The notes: a model not told the origin generated them from the sequence alone. DNA of 64,000 bases from Calendula officinalis (GCA_963853835.1 OY970835.1:9601501-9665500), one strand, 5' to 3'; positions 11,870 to 26,525 are shown, counted from the first letter of the stretch. Made by a program: numbers and translations.

Positions 11870-12240
11870 TGTTGGGTCACATTTTAATGTATTCAATAGT
11901 CAAGGGATGTAATGTGACACTTTTATTGTAATCGATAGTCTAGGGGTTTAATATGTAATTAGTCAATATTAGGCCTAGGTATAAATACCTAGTTGTAACC
12001 TAATACTGATTTAATTTTTGCCGTCATTTGAATCGTACGTATTATTTTGTGCAAAAGCTCCATCTTGTTCTTCAATCCAATCTTCCAATTTCACTGTAAT
12101 CGTTGCTTAATCATACAATTTGGAACTCACAACTATGTTAGGTTTATCCCTTGCAGCATGATATTTGTGATAACGAATACGAGCATGGTAGAAAATATCA
12201 ACTCCTGTATTCGAAATCATTTAATGACTTCTTGATTCAA
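11870..12240 (+). repeat. Probable 3' LTR (5' edge clear, 3' edge uncertain)
   Basis: Begins TGTTGGGTCACATT right after a polypurine tract and contains a TATA box. I could not find a matching copy upstream of element 2 or a clear CA end, so the right boundary is only a guess. It may be the 3' LTR of element 2 or of another element. Confidence 0.45.
11980..11987 (+). promoter_or_regulatory. TATA box in the LTR at 11870
   Basis: TATAAATA within CCTAGGTATAAATACCTAG, about 110 bp inside the LTR, a normal place for the U3 promoter. The flanks form an inverted repeat around the box. Confidence 0.45.
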
Positions 12241-14460
12241 ACTGTTGTGATAAACGACAAAGAACAAATCAATTCGTTTGGGCATGGCCATGCACTTTCC
12301 AGTTATCTGATCATGTCAAAGGACCCATAAATATCTCTCCTAAAAAGGAGGTGCAATTACCATCTTGTTATATTTCGATTCAAAATACAAATTCCTTTGT
12401 ACCCAGTAAGGCCTCGTATGACAACCATATTTCAGAATTGTCTAAGACGAACCAAAGCACATTAGTCATTGTATTCCAAACCAAATACCTCAGGCTTAAG
12501 GACAATCCTAGTGAATAATACATTTGAACTTTTCAACTACGAAGTATTATCACGGTGGTCAATCCAATATTCGTTGAGTTCCAACAGAATATCACCGATA
12601 TTTGGTTTACACAAAACTTGTGTAGCTATCTTCGAATAATTTCGAATCTACCACCAAATACCGTGATGACGTTTACGTCCTATCAAGGTTCCCACAAGAC
12701 GAGTAGTCACGGATTTATATCTTTTTGAATAAATAGACTTTTATTCATGGATGTTTGTAAAACATACAAATTCTGAATAACAATGATACTTACTCATGTA
12801 TTATTCCTTACTGGACATAGATACTGAATTATTACTGGATCATTACTTATTCTTTGCGTTTGTGTTGATTGCTCAATGACTCCTTAATTGTAACTTTTAT
12901 CACTAATTACAATTAGTCATTTCTATTAAACTAAAGACATAAGACGAGTATTTTAAGAATACTATTACTTTTGTCTTTGCTAGATATTGTTCATGCAACA
13001 TTTAGAACATATTCTAGTCTTGCCTTTTTATATGATTCGGTAAACATAGGAGGATTGGAAAATAACTCCTTAGTTTCTTGAATCTATAAAACTTGACTTG
13101 TAACTAAATCTCTTTTAGCTACTTGATTTGTAGAAACTCTTACTAGTTAAAGAAATTTCCTTAAATGATTAACTTGTTCACTGGAATGTGAACATCCTAT
13201 TAGATAAGCAATAATTAATCACAAGACTTGTGATCACGCTATTAGGTTTGCAATAATCTAATCAATGATCATTTATTTCTCTTAACTCTTTGGCTAACGA
13301 TTTGGTAAAACCTTGTTGTTAATGTCCTAACTAACTTACTATGTTCATTAGTACCTCTAATGAATATGTTAGTCATAGCTCCCACTAAATTTTATAGAAA
13401 AAAGCATTACTTAAACTACTACTTTTGACCTAGTCAAAACTTATAGTTTAACTCTTTAAGATTTAATCAATTGTCAAAGTCATCCTTTGGATTTGCGAAT
13501 ATCCAATATTCCTGATAAGGGAATCATGACTCTCATTGATTACTGTAACTAACAAGTATGAAACACTTGAAACGATACTTCCAATTCTTAAGTGTATTAG
13601 TATCTTTTAAGAATCTTATTTAACGCCAAAGTCATTTCTTGGATTTCTCAAATATCCATTATTCCTATTAGGGAATTATGACTTGATTAAATATTGTATT
13701 TATTACAAGTATAAAAAATTTGCAATAATACATTTTAATTCTTAAATACTTTAATATAGTTTATCCCTTTTAAGAGTTCATTTAATGTCTAATTCATTTT
13801 ACTTGGATTTTGTGAATATCCAATTATTCCTATTAAGGAATTATGACTTCATTAAATTTCTTTGTTAAAAGTATAAAAGACTTGTAACAATACTCTTTAA
13901 AGTTTATCTTAATTATATCCAATATAATCATACTATATTAATACTAATACTTTAAAACTTACTATCATAAGTAACCATTACTTAAGGTGTTTTAAATAAG
14001 TTCAATGCACTTTGAACTTTATGCTTTCCACAAAAGCTCTTAAATACTTTAGTAGAGAAACTTCTAATTTCTAGTATCTAAGTATTGAGCTTCTAAGACA
14101 TTATTTATCATACAATAATCAAACAAGTATAAAACATGAAATATAAAGTAAATCAAAACTTGACTTACAATCTAGTCATAAAACCTTGACTAGTGTAATT
14201 ATCACACATGCACACACATAATATAATTCAACCATGGATTCGAATTTATTAAAACCAAAAACTTTGTTTAAACATAAAATAAAATGATTATTCAAACAAT
14301 AAAATAAAAATTGTTTTTACTGAATCCATAAAAATACTGAATTATAAAATCTTGGTGCTGGGATCATCACCATCTCATGCCGGTCATCATCACCTTCTAT
14401 CTCCTCCTGCAATAAACGATTGGAAAAGTTAGATTACTCGTAATGTACTTTACAAGTATC
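12241..14460 (-). other. 3' noncoding part of element C; no gene
   Basis: AT-rich DNA downstream (in the leftward sense) of the element C gag. No pol motifs are found on either strand. It contains three structured repeat units (13478-13848) and an AGTGGGAGCT-like purine tract on the minus strand near 13376-13385, which might be a polypurine tract. A 3' LTR matching 20204-21471 was looked for and not found in the window. Confidence 0.45.
13478..13848 (-). repeat. Three repeat units folding as a three-way junction
   Basis: Units at 13478-13531, 13630-13683 and about 13792-13848 (period about 150-165 bp) share one layout. An outer stem AGTCAT / ATGACT encloses a hairpin GGAT...ATCC and a second hairpin ATTCC...GGAAT. 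In unit 3 the outer stem is shortened (TCAT / ATGA), while both inner stems are intact. Spacer sequence between stems has drifted. Function is unknown. Confidence 0.65.
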
Positions 14461-15372
14461 TTAAAAGTGATTAAGAAGTGTGGTTGTGTTACCTGAGGAA
14501 CTTGCGTTTCCTCCACCACCACTTGCACCCTTTGGACAATTCCTTTTCCAATGCCCAGCCTCACCACATTTGAAGCACCGATTCTCGGTCCTCGCTGTGT
14601 TAGGCTTAACCTTCTTGACCTTATGTTTGACACATTTACCATTTGGCACTCCTTGGTTATGATTGGTTTTACCCTTTCCTTTACCACCATGCCCTTTTCT
14701 CTTCTTGCCACCACCACTGCTATTACCGATCATTAGAACATCCTTAGTTTTGGTCGCCAAACTCAATTCAGCTGTCTTGAGCATGGAATGTAGCTCAGCA
14801 ATGGATTTCTCCATAGTATGCATATTGTAGTTGACTACAAAAGGCTTGTAGTCATCAGACAACGAATTGAGTATAGTGTCTGTTGCCATTTGCAACGGTA
14901 TGGGGTGACCAAGTCTAGCAAGGTGAACCATGTGCCCTTTCATTTTCATGACGTGGGAACTCACCGGTGTTCCTTTTACCATCTAGCAAGAGTTGAAGGC
15001 TCGATTGATGTCGAACCTCTCAGTGCGAGCTTGATCTTGAAATGAATCCTTAAGTTGCTGGATCATCCCAAATGCAGGCACATCCATAAGTCCTGCTTGT
15101 AATTCTGGACTCATGGTTGCGAGCATTAAAGAGCTCACATCGAGCGCATCACTGACATGCTTATCATAAGCTTGTCTTGCTTTAGCTCTAGAATTCGCGG
15201 TAGGGACATTAGGTACTACTCTTTCCAAGAAATACCACTTTCTCTCATGCCTGATCACAATGTGAAGATTGCGCTCCCAATTGAGAAAGTTTGACCCAGT
15301 CAACTTGTCTTTTTCGAGGATTGAGTGAAGTGAGAGATTATTGGTACTTGTCGTTGTGGTTGTTGCTGCCAT
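14461..15372 (-). pseudogene. Gag of element C (one premature stop)
   Basis: Copia-type gag read leftward from ATG 15372 (MAATTTTTSTNNLSLHSILE, then TGSNFLNWERNLHIVIRHER, the typical copia gag N-terminus). The capsid region includes SLMLATMSPELQAGL and TILNSLSDDYKPFVVNYNM. The nucleocapsid has a Gly/Lys-rich stretch and the CCHC knuckle CFKCGEAGHWKRNC near 14580-14535. A TAG at 14985-14983 splits the frame, with an ATG directly after it. No protease, integrase or RT follows, so the element would need enzymes from elsewhere. Confidence 0.85.
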
Positions 15373-17002
15373 CTACAAATCAAACCCAGTTTAATTAGTA
15401 ATCATCAATAAACATTCTCTAAAATATATTATAAACCCATAATTAATATTTTAGGCCTAGGATCCATATATCACATTCTCGCCGCAAGGTTTGGGCACTT
15501 CCCGACGAGACATGATGTTTCTGGTAGGTAACATCCTTACCGATCGTACCAAGACTTGATACGATTCCTAGGGGTTGTAGAATCTATAGACTTTTAACTT
15601 ACTACAACCTTGTGCAAATTTAATTGTACATTTCTAAGTTGCAATAAAGTCTAGTATGTTTATTCTACTCAAGTACTTGTTGGGCCGGGACTCCCGATTA
15701 TCACCAAAGTAGATCAGACCATCTAAGACAGTGCGATGCTCTGCGCCGGGACTCCCGATTATCACATAATCTTACGTACCCTAACACTCGCAATGATTTG
15801 AATCCATATCTAAGGTTCTTTATCCTTTCAATATGAATGTCGTTGAACAAGTGAGGTGTTCCATTAGGTGGATAGTACTTAGACCTAAGATTTTCTTGGG
15901 TTTGTATAAGTCTCAAACTAAACTTAAACCTTTATTCCAATCTTAATCCTTGTTTAAAATGTGTGACTTGCGAATTCAAGAATTCTACAAGACACCTTTT
16001 TAAATCTTAAGAACTTTTCTTAAAACTTATAGTTTCAAGAATTGCGCGACTTATATGTATGCTTAAAACGAGGTGTACAAAACGTTTTACTAGGTTTTAT
16101 GAAAAACCTTATCTAGAATAAAACTTACTTGTTTTATCTTTCTTGAAAAGCTCAAAACACTTATGTTAAACTTTTAATTCTTTTATGATTCATAAACTTG
16201 AATCATAAATCTAGTTTAACACACCTAGTTTTTCATATGTTTAATAATGAAATCAAACATTTGTTTTGACTTGTTAGATTCGACCAAAACTTATGTCTTG
16301 ACGACACATTTATAAACTTTGTGATTTTCTTGTGTAGCTCCCACTAGCTCCAACAACCATGACGGAACTTGAGCAAACACAATCACCGGTTTATACTTGG
16401 TGAACTAATAATCTTATTATATAAAGACTATATATAATAATCCTTAGTTTGTTTAAACCTTTCTTACATTTAACTTGAACTAGTTAAATATAGGTTCTAA
16501 AGTTATCTTGTTATTTAACCTTTGATCATTAATCTAGTATCTTACATGACTTGTACAATACTTATATTATACTTGTATGATTATCTAGTTATAATAACTT
16601 ATAACTTTATACACCTTATAATAATAATATATAACTGTATATTTCTAGTTCATCATATAATCTCAACTTGTACAATTTCTAGTTATAATGGAATTATAAC
16701 TTTGTACTTTCTAGTTTTAATTATATAATCAACTTATACAATAACTAGTTATATTATTAAGCCTTTAAGATCAAAAAAATAACATTATCTTTTTAATGTT
16801 CCATTTAATCTTGTAAATAATATATGTACATATATATTTACTTTTAAAATAAACTTGTAGCATTCTAACAAGAATATTACATCTAATTTATACGCATGTA
16901 TATTCACTTAATCTAATTAAAATATGTATAAACTACTTTATTTATTAAAATTTATTTTACCATTTTAAACATTTAAAAAAACCGAAATTATATATATATA
17001 TA
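15373..17002 (-). other. Leader of element C, gag-proximal half; no gene
   Basis: Noncoding. It contains a 21-bp direct repeat at 15684-15704 and 15745-15765 that includes the small palindrome CGGGACTCCCG. Around 16520-16760 there are repeated palindromes such as AGTTATAAT / ATTATAACT. No coding motif was found on either strand. Confidence 0.5.
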
Positions 17003-19205
<2,203 letters not shown>

Positions 19206-19366
19206 TAAATGAATAGATACATCTTGTTAATTTCTTGAACTAAAAAATTAACACTTCTTTTAATTCTCATTAATTAAACCCTAATCTTGTTTTGATCAAT
19301 CAAAACTAGGGTTTTGACTTTCTTGATCAAAAACATTATTTATCAAAATTAATTCTAATCAATCCT

Positions 19367-20069
19367 ATTTAAACAATAAACTTTGTTTAAATTCTAAGAT
19401 AGATTATAAACCTAATAAATTTATTTAAACATTTTAATTCAAACCTTTTTAGACAATAAAACTTTGTCTAAATTTCTAGGTTTAAAGAACTAGTCTTAGT
19501 AAATCTATTAAAATAATAATTAAACCTATTAAACATGAACTTGTTTAATTATCTAGGTTTTAGATTATTATCCTAATTAATTCTTTTAACCAATTAAACT
19601 ATACTAGTTTAATGTTCTTAGTCCTAGGGTACAACTAGGGTTTCGAAAAATTCCTTAAAGCCTAGGAAACTCTTCCACCAATTAAACTAGGCTAGTTTAA
19701 TAAACTTGGTGTCCAAGTAACCTCTAGATTTCGAAATCTCTAAGGGATTAGGAAAGAATCCTTTTGACCAATTAAACAAATCTTGTTTAACATACTTGGT
19801 CCTAGGGTTCTTCCTAGGTCACGAAAATTTTGGGTAAAATGGAAAGAATCCTTTTGATCAATTAAACAAATCTTGTTTAACATACTTGATCCTAGGGTTC
19901 TTCCTTGTACACGAAATTTCTAGGGTTTAGAAAAGAAGCATTTTGATCAATTAAACTAAACTAGTTTAATATTCTTGATCCTAGGGTTTCATTACAATTT
20001 TTGAAATTTCTAGTGTTTTCTAGAATCATTTTTGACCAATTAAACTTAACTAGTTTAACATGCTCGGTC
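19367..20069 (-). repeat. Array of nine hairpins in the element C leader
   Basis: Hairpins at 19367-19392, 19448-19472, 19528-19549, 19593-19613, 19676-19711, 19766-19801, 19856-19891, 19945-19980 and 20034-20069; the last five are spaced 89-90 bp. Core arms are TTAAACnn / nnGTTTAA. An outer stem changes in step on both sides: CACCAA / TTGGTG, GACCAA / TTGGTC, GATCAA / TTGATC. At 19448 the core changes to TTTAGAC / GTCTAAA. Most units are followed by CCTAGGGTT. The rest of 19206-20190 is noncoding. Confidence 0.8.
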
Positions 20070-20190
20070 CTAGGGTTCTTACCCTTTTCGAAAATACAAG
20101 GAGGAGAAGAAGAAGAAGTTGGAACAAAAGTTTTTTTAATAAAAATTAAACAAACAAACTTTGTTAATCTAGTTTAGATTTCTAAACCTC

Positions 20191-20202
20191 GCTCTGATAC
20201 CA
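20191..20202 (-). other. Primer-binding site of element C
   Basis: GCTCTGATACCA on the plus strand (TGGTATCAGAGC on the minus strand), one base from the LTR end at 20204. It places the 5' end of element C on the right, with gag leftward, although 4.8 kb (including the 2.1-kb insertion) lies between this site and gag. Confidence 0.88.
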
Positions 20203-20203
20203 C

Positions 20204-21471
20204 TGAAGGGTTTCATTGACACTGATTGACCACTTGGGTCAACCTCCTAGATCACTTGGTTCGAACAATGCTGACCAAGAACATGAACTTGTTCTTGACC
20301 GGTTAAACATCTAGCTAATTTAATCCCTAGAAGCGAAAGTGGGATTAAACTTAATCCTTAAACCTAAAGGGTTGGGATCTTGGAAATCTAGATTAGATTA
20401 ACAATGAAAGAAACCTTGTACGAAATACCCAAACACACACACACACACTTGTGTGTGTTCGTCGACTACCAAGAACCCTAGGGTTCTTGGTTGGTTTCGG
20501 TCGAACAATAGGGGAGAGGGAAAAGGGTTTCCCAAAACATACCTTGTTGATTGCTTAAGAAAGTCCACTGATGATGAGCACGACGAGCGACCTTCTAGTT
20601 GATCCTTGCAATGATCTTCGATCTTCAAGACTTGAAGAATGCGAAGAATGAACGAAGAACACGAAGAACACAAAGCCTTGTGTTCTTGTGTGGGGTTCGG
20701 CCGAAACTAGGGAGTGGGAGGCTAGGGTTTTAGGCAATTGTGGTGTAACAAAACAACGGAACCCCAAGCCTTCTATTTATAATAGAAGGACTTTCACTTA
20801 GGGCCCTTCTAGTTTAATTAAGATCAATCTCTTAATTAAACTTATCTTTTACATATTAAACCCTTGTAGTTTATCTAGTTGTTATTGTTACACTTAATTA
20901 TTAAATGTCTAGTATTATACTTAATATTTCGGTACCCATATACACGAAATATATTCTTGTATTTATACTTTTAATAATTAATTATATAATAAACTTTATA
21001 TAATCTAAAAAATAATATTATCCAAACACTATATGATTTAATGGCTTTAAATCATATGATGGATAATCTATAATTAACACATTGTATATTTACTCAACTA
21101 GTAAATGTACAAATACTTGTATCAATTAGTTAGTTAAACTAATCTAGTAATAAGTCAAACTTGACTTAATACTTAATATGATTCATAAATGACTTATTAT
21201 GAATCATTCCTCTTCCAAGTATCATTACATATCTTACTCGTATTACATGCACTCACCGGTGTGACCCTTAAGTGTTTCGTAGGCATGGATGTATCATCAT
21301 AGGTTGACAAACTGTGCACATAAATCCTCCAGCAATATGGATGTCTTGTGTGAGGTAAGGAACCATATACAACGTGCCTCATTAAAACCTTGTTTAGAAA
21401 AAACCCAGTGGAACAAAAATTCTAACGAAGGACAAAAGAGTGCACAATGGTTAATAAGTATTGTATCTTCA
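20204..21471 (-). repeat. 5' LTR of element C (1268 bp)
   Basis: Bounded by inverted TGAAG / CTTCA: the plus strand begins TGAAGGGTTTC next to the primer site and ends GTATCTTCA, after which the E2a sequence resumes. A chain of hairpins runs through 20769-21206: 20769-20789, 20811-20842 (13-bp perfect stem), 20924-20952, 21031-21057 (11 bp), 21088-21106, 21125-21143, 21151-21168 and 21179-21206 (10 bp). The 3' partner was not found. Confidence 0.65.
20773..20785 (-). promoter_or_regulatory. TATA box inside a hairpin, LTR of element C
   Basis: The minus strand reads CTATTATAAATAG. The box forms the loop and inner stem of CCTTCTAT / ATAGAAGG (20769-20789). No other promoter element was assigned. 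Confidence 0.4.
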
Positions 21472-24400
21472 GACAATCCAAGTACTCACTTAGAAGGTTA
21501 TACCACATCCGTCTGGATTATTTTAATCCAAAAAGTGATTGTCTCGGTCATATCGAGAACGCGTTCCGTGGTCTGAAACTACTTGATTCATGCCACTTTA
21601 GTCCATCGGAGACTGCCATGTGTATCTCTGTGTCATGATCCACATTGAGATAGGCTGTGACCACATCTATAGACTGCATATTCATTTTTTTCGGAAACTA
21701 CTAAATTGATTAAGTAGTGGAACGTTATGACATCCATTACGGGAGAATACATCTCCTCGTAATCAATACCAGGGCGTTTGAGAGAAGCCTAGAGCCACAA
21801 GGAGAGCTTTGTATCTTACAATCTCATTATTCTCATTACGCTTCCTTACGAATACCGTTAATAACCAATTGGTTTAACATTAGGTGGTGTTGGAGCCACA
21901 TGTCCAAACACTCTTCTTTTCGGTAAGGAATCCAATTTTACCTAGATTTCATGTTTCCGTTAAGACCAGTCCATTGTACTCAACAATAGTACTTGATTCC
22001 ATGTCATCTTGATCATAATGTCAGTGCCCACTGTGTATATGAGCAAATCAGTGATTACAGTCTCCTTTTGCTACAAAATATTGTCTAAGATAGCATACTC
22101 GACATATATTTTGAGATTATCGGGATGATGAGAAATTAATTGGTGTTTCATCATGAACATGCTACTCCAATACTCTCCCATGATCCTTAATGATCTGGTG
22201 TGGAAAACCGTATACAACAGAATTTCTCCTCCTTTGAGGCAGAACATCGTTGGAACCGCACCGGTCTTCCTCTTGTATTGGGAAGAGTGGCGGACTACAC
22301 AACCAATGGTAGCTTCCTTTGCACGGTGGGTTCGACCTATGCAACATGTTCAAACGGAACATGGCATCTCACATGGACATCTATCCTTGCAGGCACATAT
22401 GCAGCAGGTATATTTGATCTCGTGACATTTGTTAAGTCATTAAATGTGTCTGGTAGCTGATTAGCAACATTTTGTAGACTTATAACTTTTTGCACATCCT
22501 TATGACTATGTGCATTCAGGGGATCCAAATGAGATAAATTGGGTACGTGCCACGTTCTTTCACGTCCTTCCTTATAAACGTTAACGTGCAAATCTCCCCC
22601 TAACGATAGGAAGATTGTCTCATCAATGTCACAATTCGCATGTATAGCGTTAAAGAGATAGCCTGTCAAGGGCTCTAAATAGAGTATGATGGATGGGGAT
22701 TAATAATCTACATATATTCCCTGTTGTTTCTGAGGTTCAAATTTCGAACGCTTTGGAAGTTCAATTGGAACATTGACCAAGCAGACAACTAGGCGTAAAT
22801 ATGAGATGTCGGTCTCATATCCAGTTACCAGCTGGTACGCAGGAAGTTATCGGGTGCCCATTGGCCTCAGACGGACCATATATAACCAAAGTTCTTGCAA
22901 TTATTTGTATTCGTTTGATAAACGCTACTGCAAGATTAATTTGAGAATAAACGTACACAACAGGGTGTTCAATATCAAGGCCCAATGTTATGCAATAATC
23001 ATTGAACATTTTTTTTATATGTAAACTCGCCGATATTATCAAGTCTAATTGACTTTATTCTATAATTCGGATGATTAGCCCTCAACTTAATGATATGGGC
23101 TAGGAGTTTAGGAAATGTTGCATTCATTGTGGACAACAAAGTTACATGTGACCATCTTGTTGATTCATCAACCAATATCATGAAATTTTTAGAAAATGGT
23201 CTACATGTTGGTTGGATAGGTCCACAAATATCCCCATGAATTCTCTCAAGAAAAACTGGATATCACTTTTGTAGATTATACATAAAGTGGTTTGAGATGT
23301 GTCTTTACAATCGAGCATGTATGGCATATGCATTTCAAATTAATAATGAAATTAATTCCTTCAAGAGGATGCCCATGGGATGCATTCATAGTTCGAAGCG
23401 TCGTATTTTGACCCGGGTGTCCCAGCCGGTCATGCCATAACATATAAGTTTCGTCATCAACCGGGGCTCGACGAATGATTAGATTGCTTTCAACGGTTTA
23501 GATCGTAGTGAAGTACAAACCGTTTGACAAACATCTCAACTTCTCCAATATACGCTTTTGGTTGTATTTATCGGAGGTAATGTAAAACTATTCAATACCA
23601 CTTTCTCGAGTGGTTTCGAGATGAAAACATATTTTCTCGAATATCCTTAAATCTCAACAAGTTACGACTGGAACTTGGATAATATAAGGCTTCATTTATG
23701 GTTAAAACGGTACCATTTGACAACATATATTTGGCTATATCAAAGCCAAGGGTCGACCGGCCCGAAATGGTCGTCAATGAAGTTACATTTAGGCGTAATG
23801 TTGATAAAGTAGTCCTTTTGTTTTATGAAAGTGTATCTGAATACCACAATCAACCAGACTATCAACATACCCTATATACATGACTCAAAGTAAAAAATAA
23901 TTTAAAGTTGGTCACACGTATTGTTTAATTTCATAAGGAAGAAAACAACTTTAAATTATCTCGAGAAATATAATCAATGTGAACAAACCATAGTACAAAA
24001 GATAACCATTATCCAAATGGGAAAGCATAATCCAAATGAAACATAACTCATGAGCTGAACAATACCTCTATTATTCCATTTGAGCCACAAAATCGGTGGT
24101 CTCAAAGAATTCATGCTTGTTTCGATACTTTCCTACAACGGTAGGAGAAATATTGGATTTAGTTATCATATAAAATGATATGTTTATATGTTTATGGTTT
24201 GTATGAGCATAAATTGTGTGTTGAATCAGCAGGTTAAAAAAACACAAGTGCGAATGGTTCTCATTTAGAACGACATGTCGATTGATAGACACCAATTCAT
24301 CATATGTATATAACCACATTCGGGAGAAACATATTTAGTCAACCCTTTTCGGTAGCTCTATTCAAATACAACCAGGAAAGATGGTGAGGGTGGACAGCGC
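21472..24400 (-). pseudogene. Copia pol remnant, copy E2a
   Basis: Heavily broken minus-strand pol. Recognisable pieces in leftward order: a pre-integrase segment at 23777-23592 (MLSNGTVLTINEALYYPSSS, then LLRFKDIREN); an integrase zinc/core region around 23400-23290 (PGQNTTLRTMNASHGHPLEG, CHTC); an integrase core at 23181-22999 (ILVDESTRWSHVTLLSTMNA, SIRLDN); and a post-integrase segment at 22669-22337. Many stops and frameshifts intervene. The 3' RT-RNase H part is missing because element C lies at 21471/21472. The sequence is collinear with 30058-34538. Confidence 0.75.
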
Positions 24401-25817
24401 CTGTGTGTATCAGAACCACCCATCATTAGGAGTCAGAAAAACCGCATATTTTTCCTAGATATTATAATAAGAATAGGTGAGCCTATTTGGGGATGGTTTA
24501 TAATATTTTTCACTTGGGTACTTTTAATAGAATGCTCATAAGTCCACATTTTTCGATATGAGTTCGCATGAACTAATAGTGTAATTTACACATTGTTAAT
24601 TATTAATAATAAATCAAAAAACTTATTTAACCTTGCATTTTGTACAACTTGTAAGTGATAAGAATAATAATTTCACAATGAAATTATCAATTTTTGTATG
24701 TTAATGATTTTTTATTAATAAAAAATACGACTTTCAAACACAAAAGAAAGTGTAACAAAATTATTATATTTCAATGCATACAAAATTAGTGGTTAATTGG
24801 TTTTAAAAAAAAATTCAAAAAAATATAACGACCATTTAATAAACATCATTTTTTTTCTAATCCACTATTAGAAAGATTTATATGATCATCAAAATCATTA
24901 TAACAAAATTTATAATGTATAAAAATTCATTGTGTAATTAATTCATATTATAACCAAATAAAATACTTCATAATTTTTTTCATGCACTGTACACAACAAT
25001 TAATGATAAATAAATAAGCAGTCATACGGTAAAAAAAACATATAATCATTTACTAGTTGATTTCGACCAACAATAATTCACTTTTAATAATAAAATTTAA
25101 AAGAATTAAATCTTAAAAAAATGGTTATAAATTACATTATCAAATTTGGGGGGTTACATGAGGTACATTTTTAATGTCCAAAAAAATAAAGGATGATTAT
25201 ATTAATAAATTTATCACTGCCATAAATGTATTAAAATACACTAGATTTTAAAAACGTAACCGTTTTTGATGATGTAATTCGGTCATAAATTTAAATGTCA
25301 TATTAAATCAAAAACAAAGTGAGTAGTCAACACTCCATAAGTGACAATTTACGAAACGTTTTTTTCCCATTTAATATTAATTATTGTCATCATAAAATTT
25401 TAAATAGTAACCACTATGTTCATAAATTAAAAAAATATAAACTCACAACTTTTTCTTTTATATCACATTCAAAACATATGAATCAGAGTATTAATTAATT
25501 CTAATAACCTTGAATATTAGAATAAATCGTAATCATTTTATTATTAAATCATCAATTAGTCTTCATGTTGATAAATTAAAATAGGAAATTTAAAACATTT
25601 GATGATTTATCTTATTATTAGAACACCATTTCCAAATGAAAAATGTTTTTTATTTGTTATAAAACCATGTAAGGTTAGAATACATTAAAACAAATCTTAT
25701 ATGGATTTTAGAATTTGATAATAAACACATTGATAAGTAGAGTGATGAATACATACCGAAAGTGGAGGTGAAGAACCGGTGTTAGATCACTAGATCTTTA
25801 GCAAAGTACTGATAACG
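24401..25817 (-). other. AT-rich leader of E2a; no gene
   Basis: No gag motif is recognisable where it would be expected. The stretch ends near 25808-25820 in GTACTGATAACGTGTTG; the reverse complement, CAACACGTTATCAGTAC, resembles the ACACGTTATCAG leader/primer site seen in some plant copia groups (from memory). The same layout occurs at 32940-34394 in E2b. Confidence 0.5.
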
Positions 25818-26002
25818 TGTTGTAAGACAAACTAGCTCAACTCAAAGGATCGTCACAAACATTCTCATTGATCATATTGTGTGTGATACATGGTACAAGA
25901 AAGACAAGAGATATAAGAAATGATACTACATAACACCTTTATTTATAGGGTGGAAATTGGAACACTAATGGTTGTACACATTATGTACATATAGTGTACT
26001 TA
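25818..26002 (-). repeat. LTR portion of E2a
   Basis: Starts TGTTGTAAGAC right after the primer-like motif and contains a reversed TATA region (TTTATTTATAGGG near 25940). The outer edge was not found because a MITE interrupts it at 26003. The same sequence in E2b is cut off at 34538. Confidence 0.45.
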
Positions 26003-26525
26003 GAGCATCTCCAATGGTAACTTTTTTTAAAAGCTTATTACTATTTGAATAAGTCTTTGGATGACTTTTTACCCATTGGAATAACTAGCTTTTTCAAAAG
26101 CTTATTCAAAGACTTTTTTTCTACTAACCTTTTAATAGACTTTCAAAACTTGTCTTTTTTAGTCCTCTATGTTTAATAGTTTTTTATTTTAAACTTTAGA
26201 TATATTATACATAGATTCTTTATTATATTTTTATTAGTTAATAAATAAATTATATAATATTTAATGTCAATTATTATAATATTTGTGTATGATATATTTT
26301 AAAAAATATTATATGTAGTAAGATGATATAAAAATTGTCAAAAAATATAATGGGTATATATAAAACATTTAAGATAGATAAAGGTAAATTTGAAATATTG
26401 TTAAAGAAAAAGCTTTTGAAAGGGTTAACCATTGGAGATGCTATTTATGTAAAGGTTTTTGGTTAATAGATTGTTGATGTGGCAAAAGTAATAAGCTATT
26501 GCAAGGTTAACCATTGGGGATGCTC
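26003..26525. mobile_element. Tourist/PIF-Harbinger-like MITE (523 bp)
   Basis: Begins GAGCATCTCCAATGGTAAC and ends GTTAACCATTGGGGATGCTC, an inverted pair, flanked by TTA on both sides (26000-26002 and 26526-26528). A TTA duplication is the hallmark of PIF/Harbinger MITEs. No coding potential. A second inward copy of the right terminus (AACCATTGGAGATGCT) lies at about 26427-26442. Confidence 0.85.

Noticed and set aside
19593..20069. Regularly spaced palindromes resembling a CRISPR array
   Set aside because: The intervening sequences are similar to each other and not unique spacers, and the region lies inside a plant LTR element.
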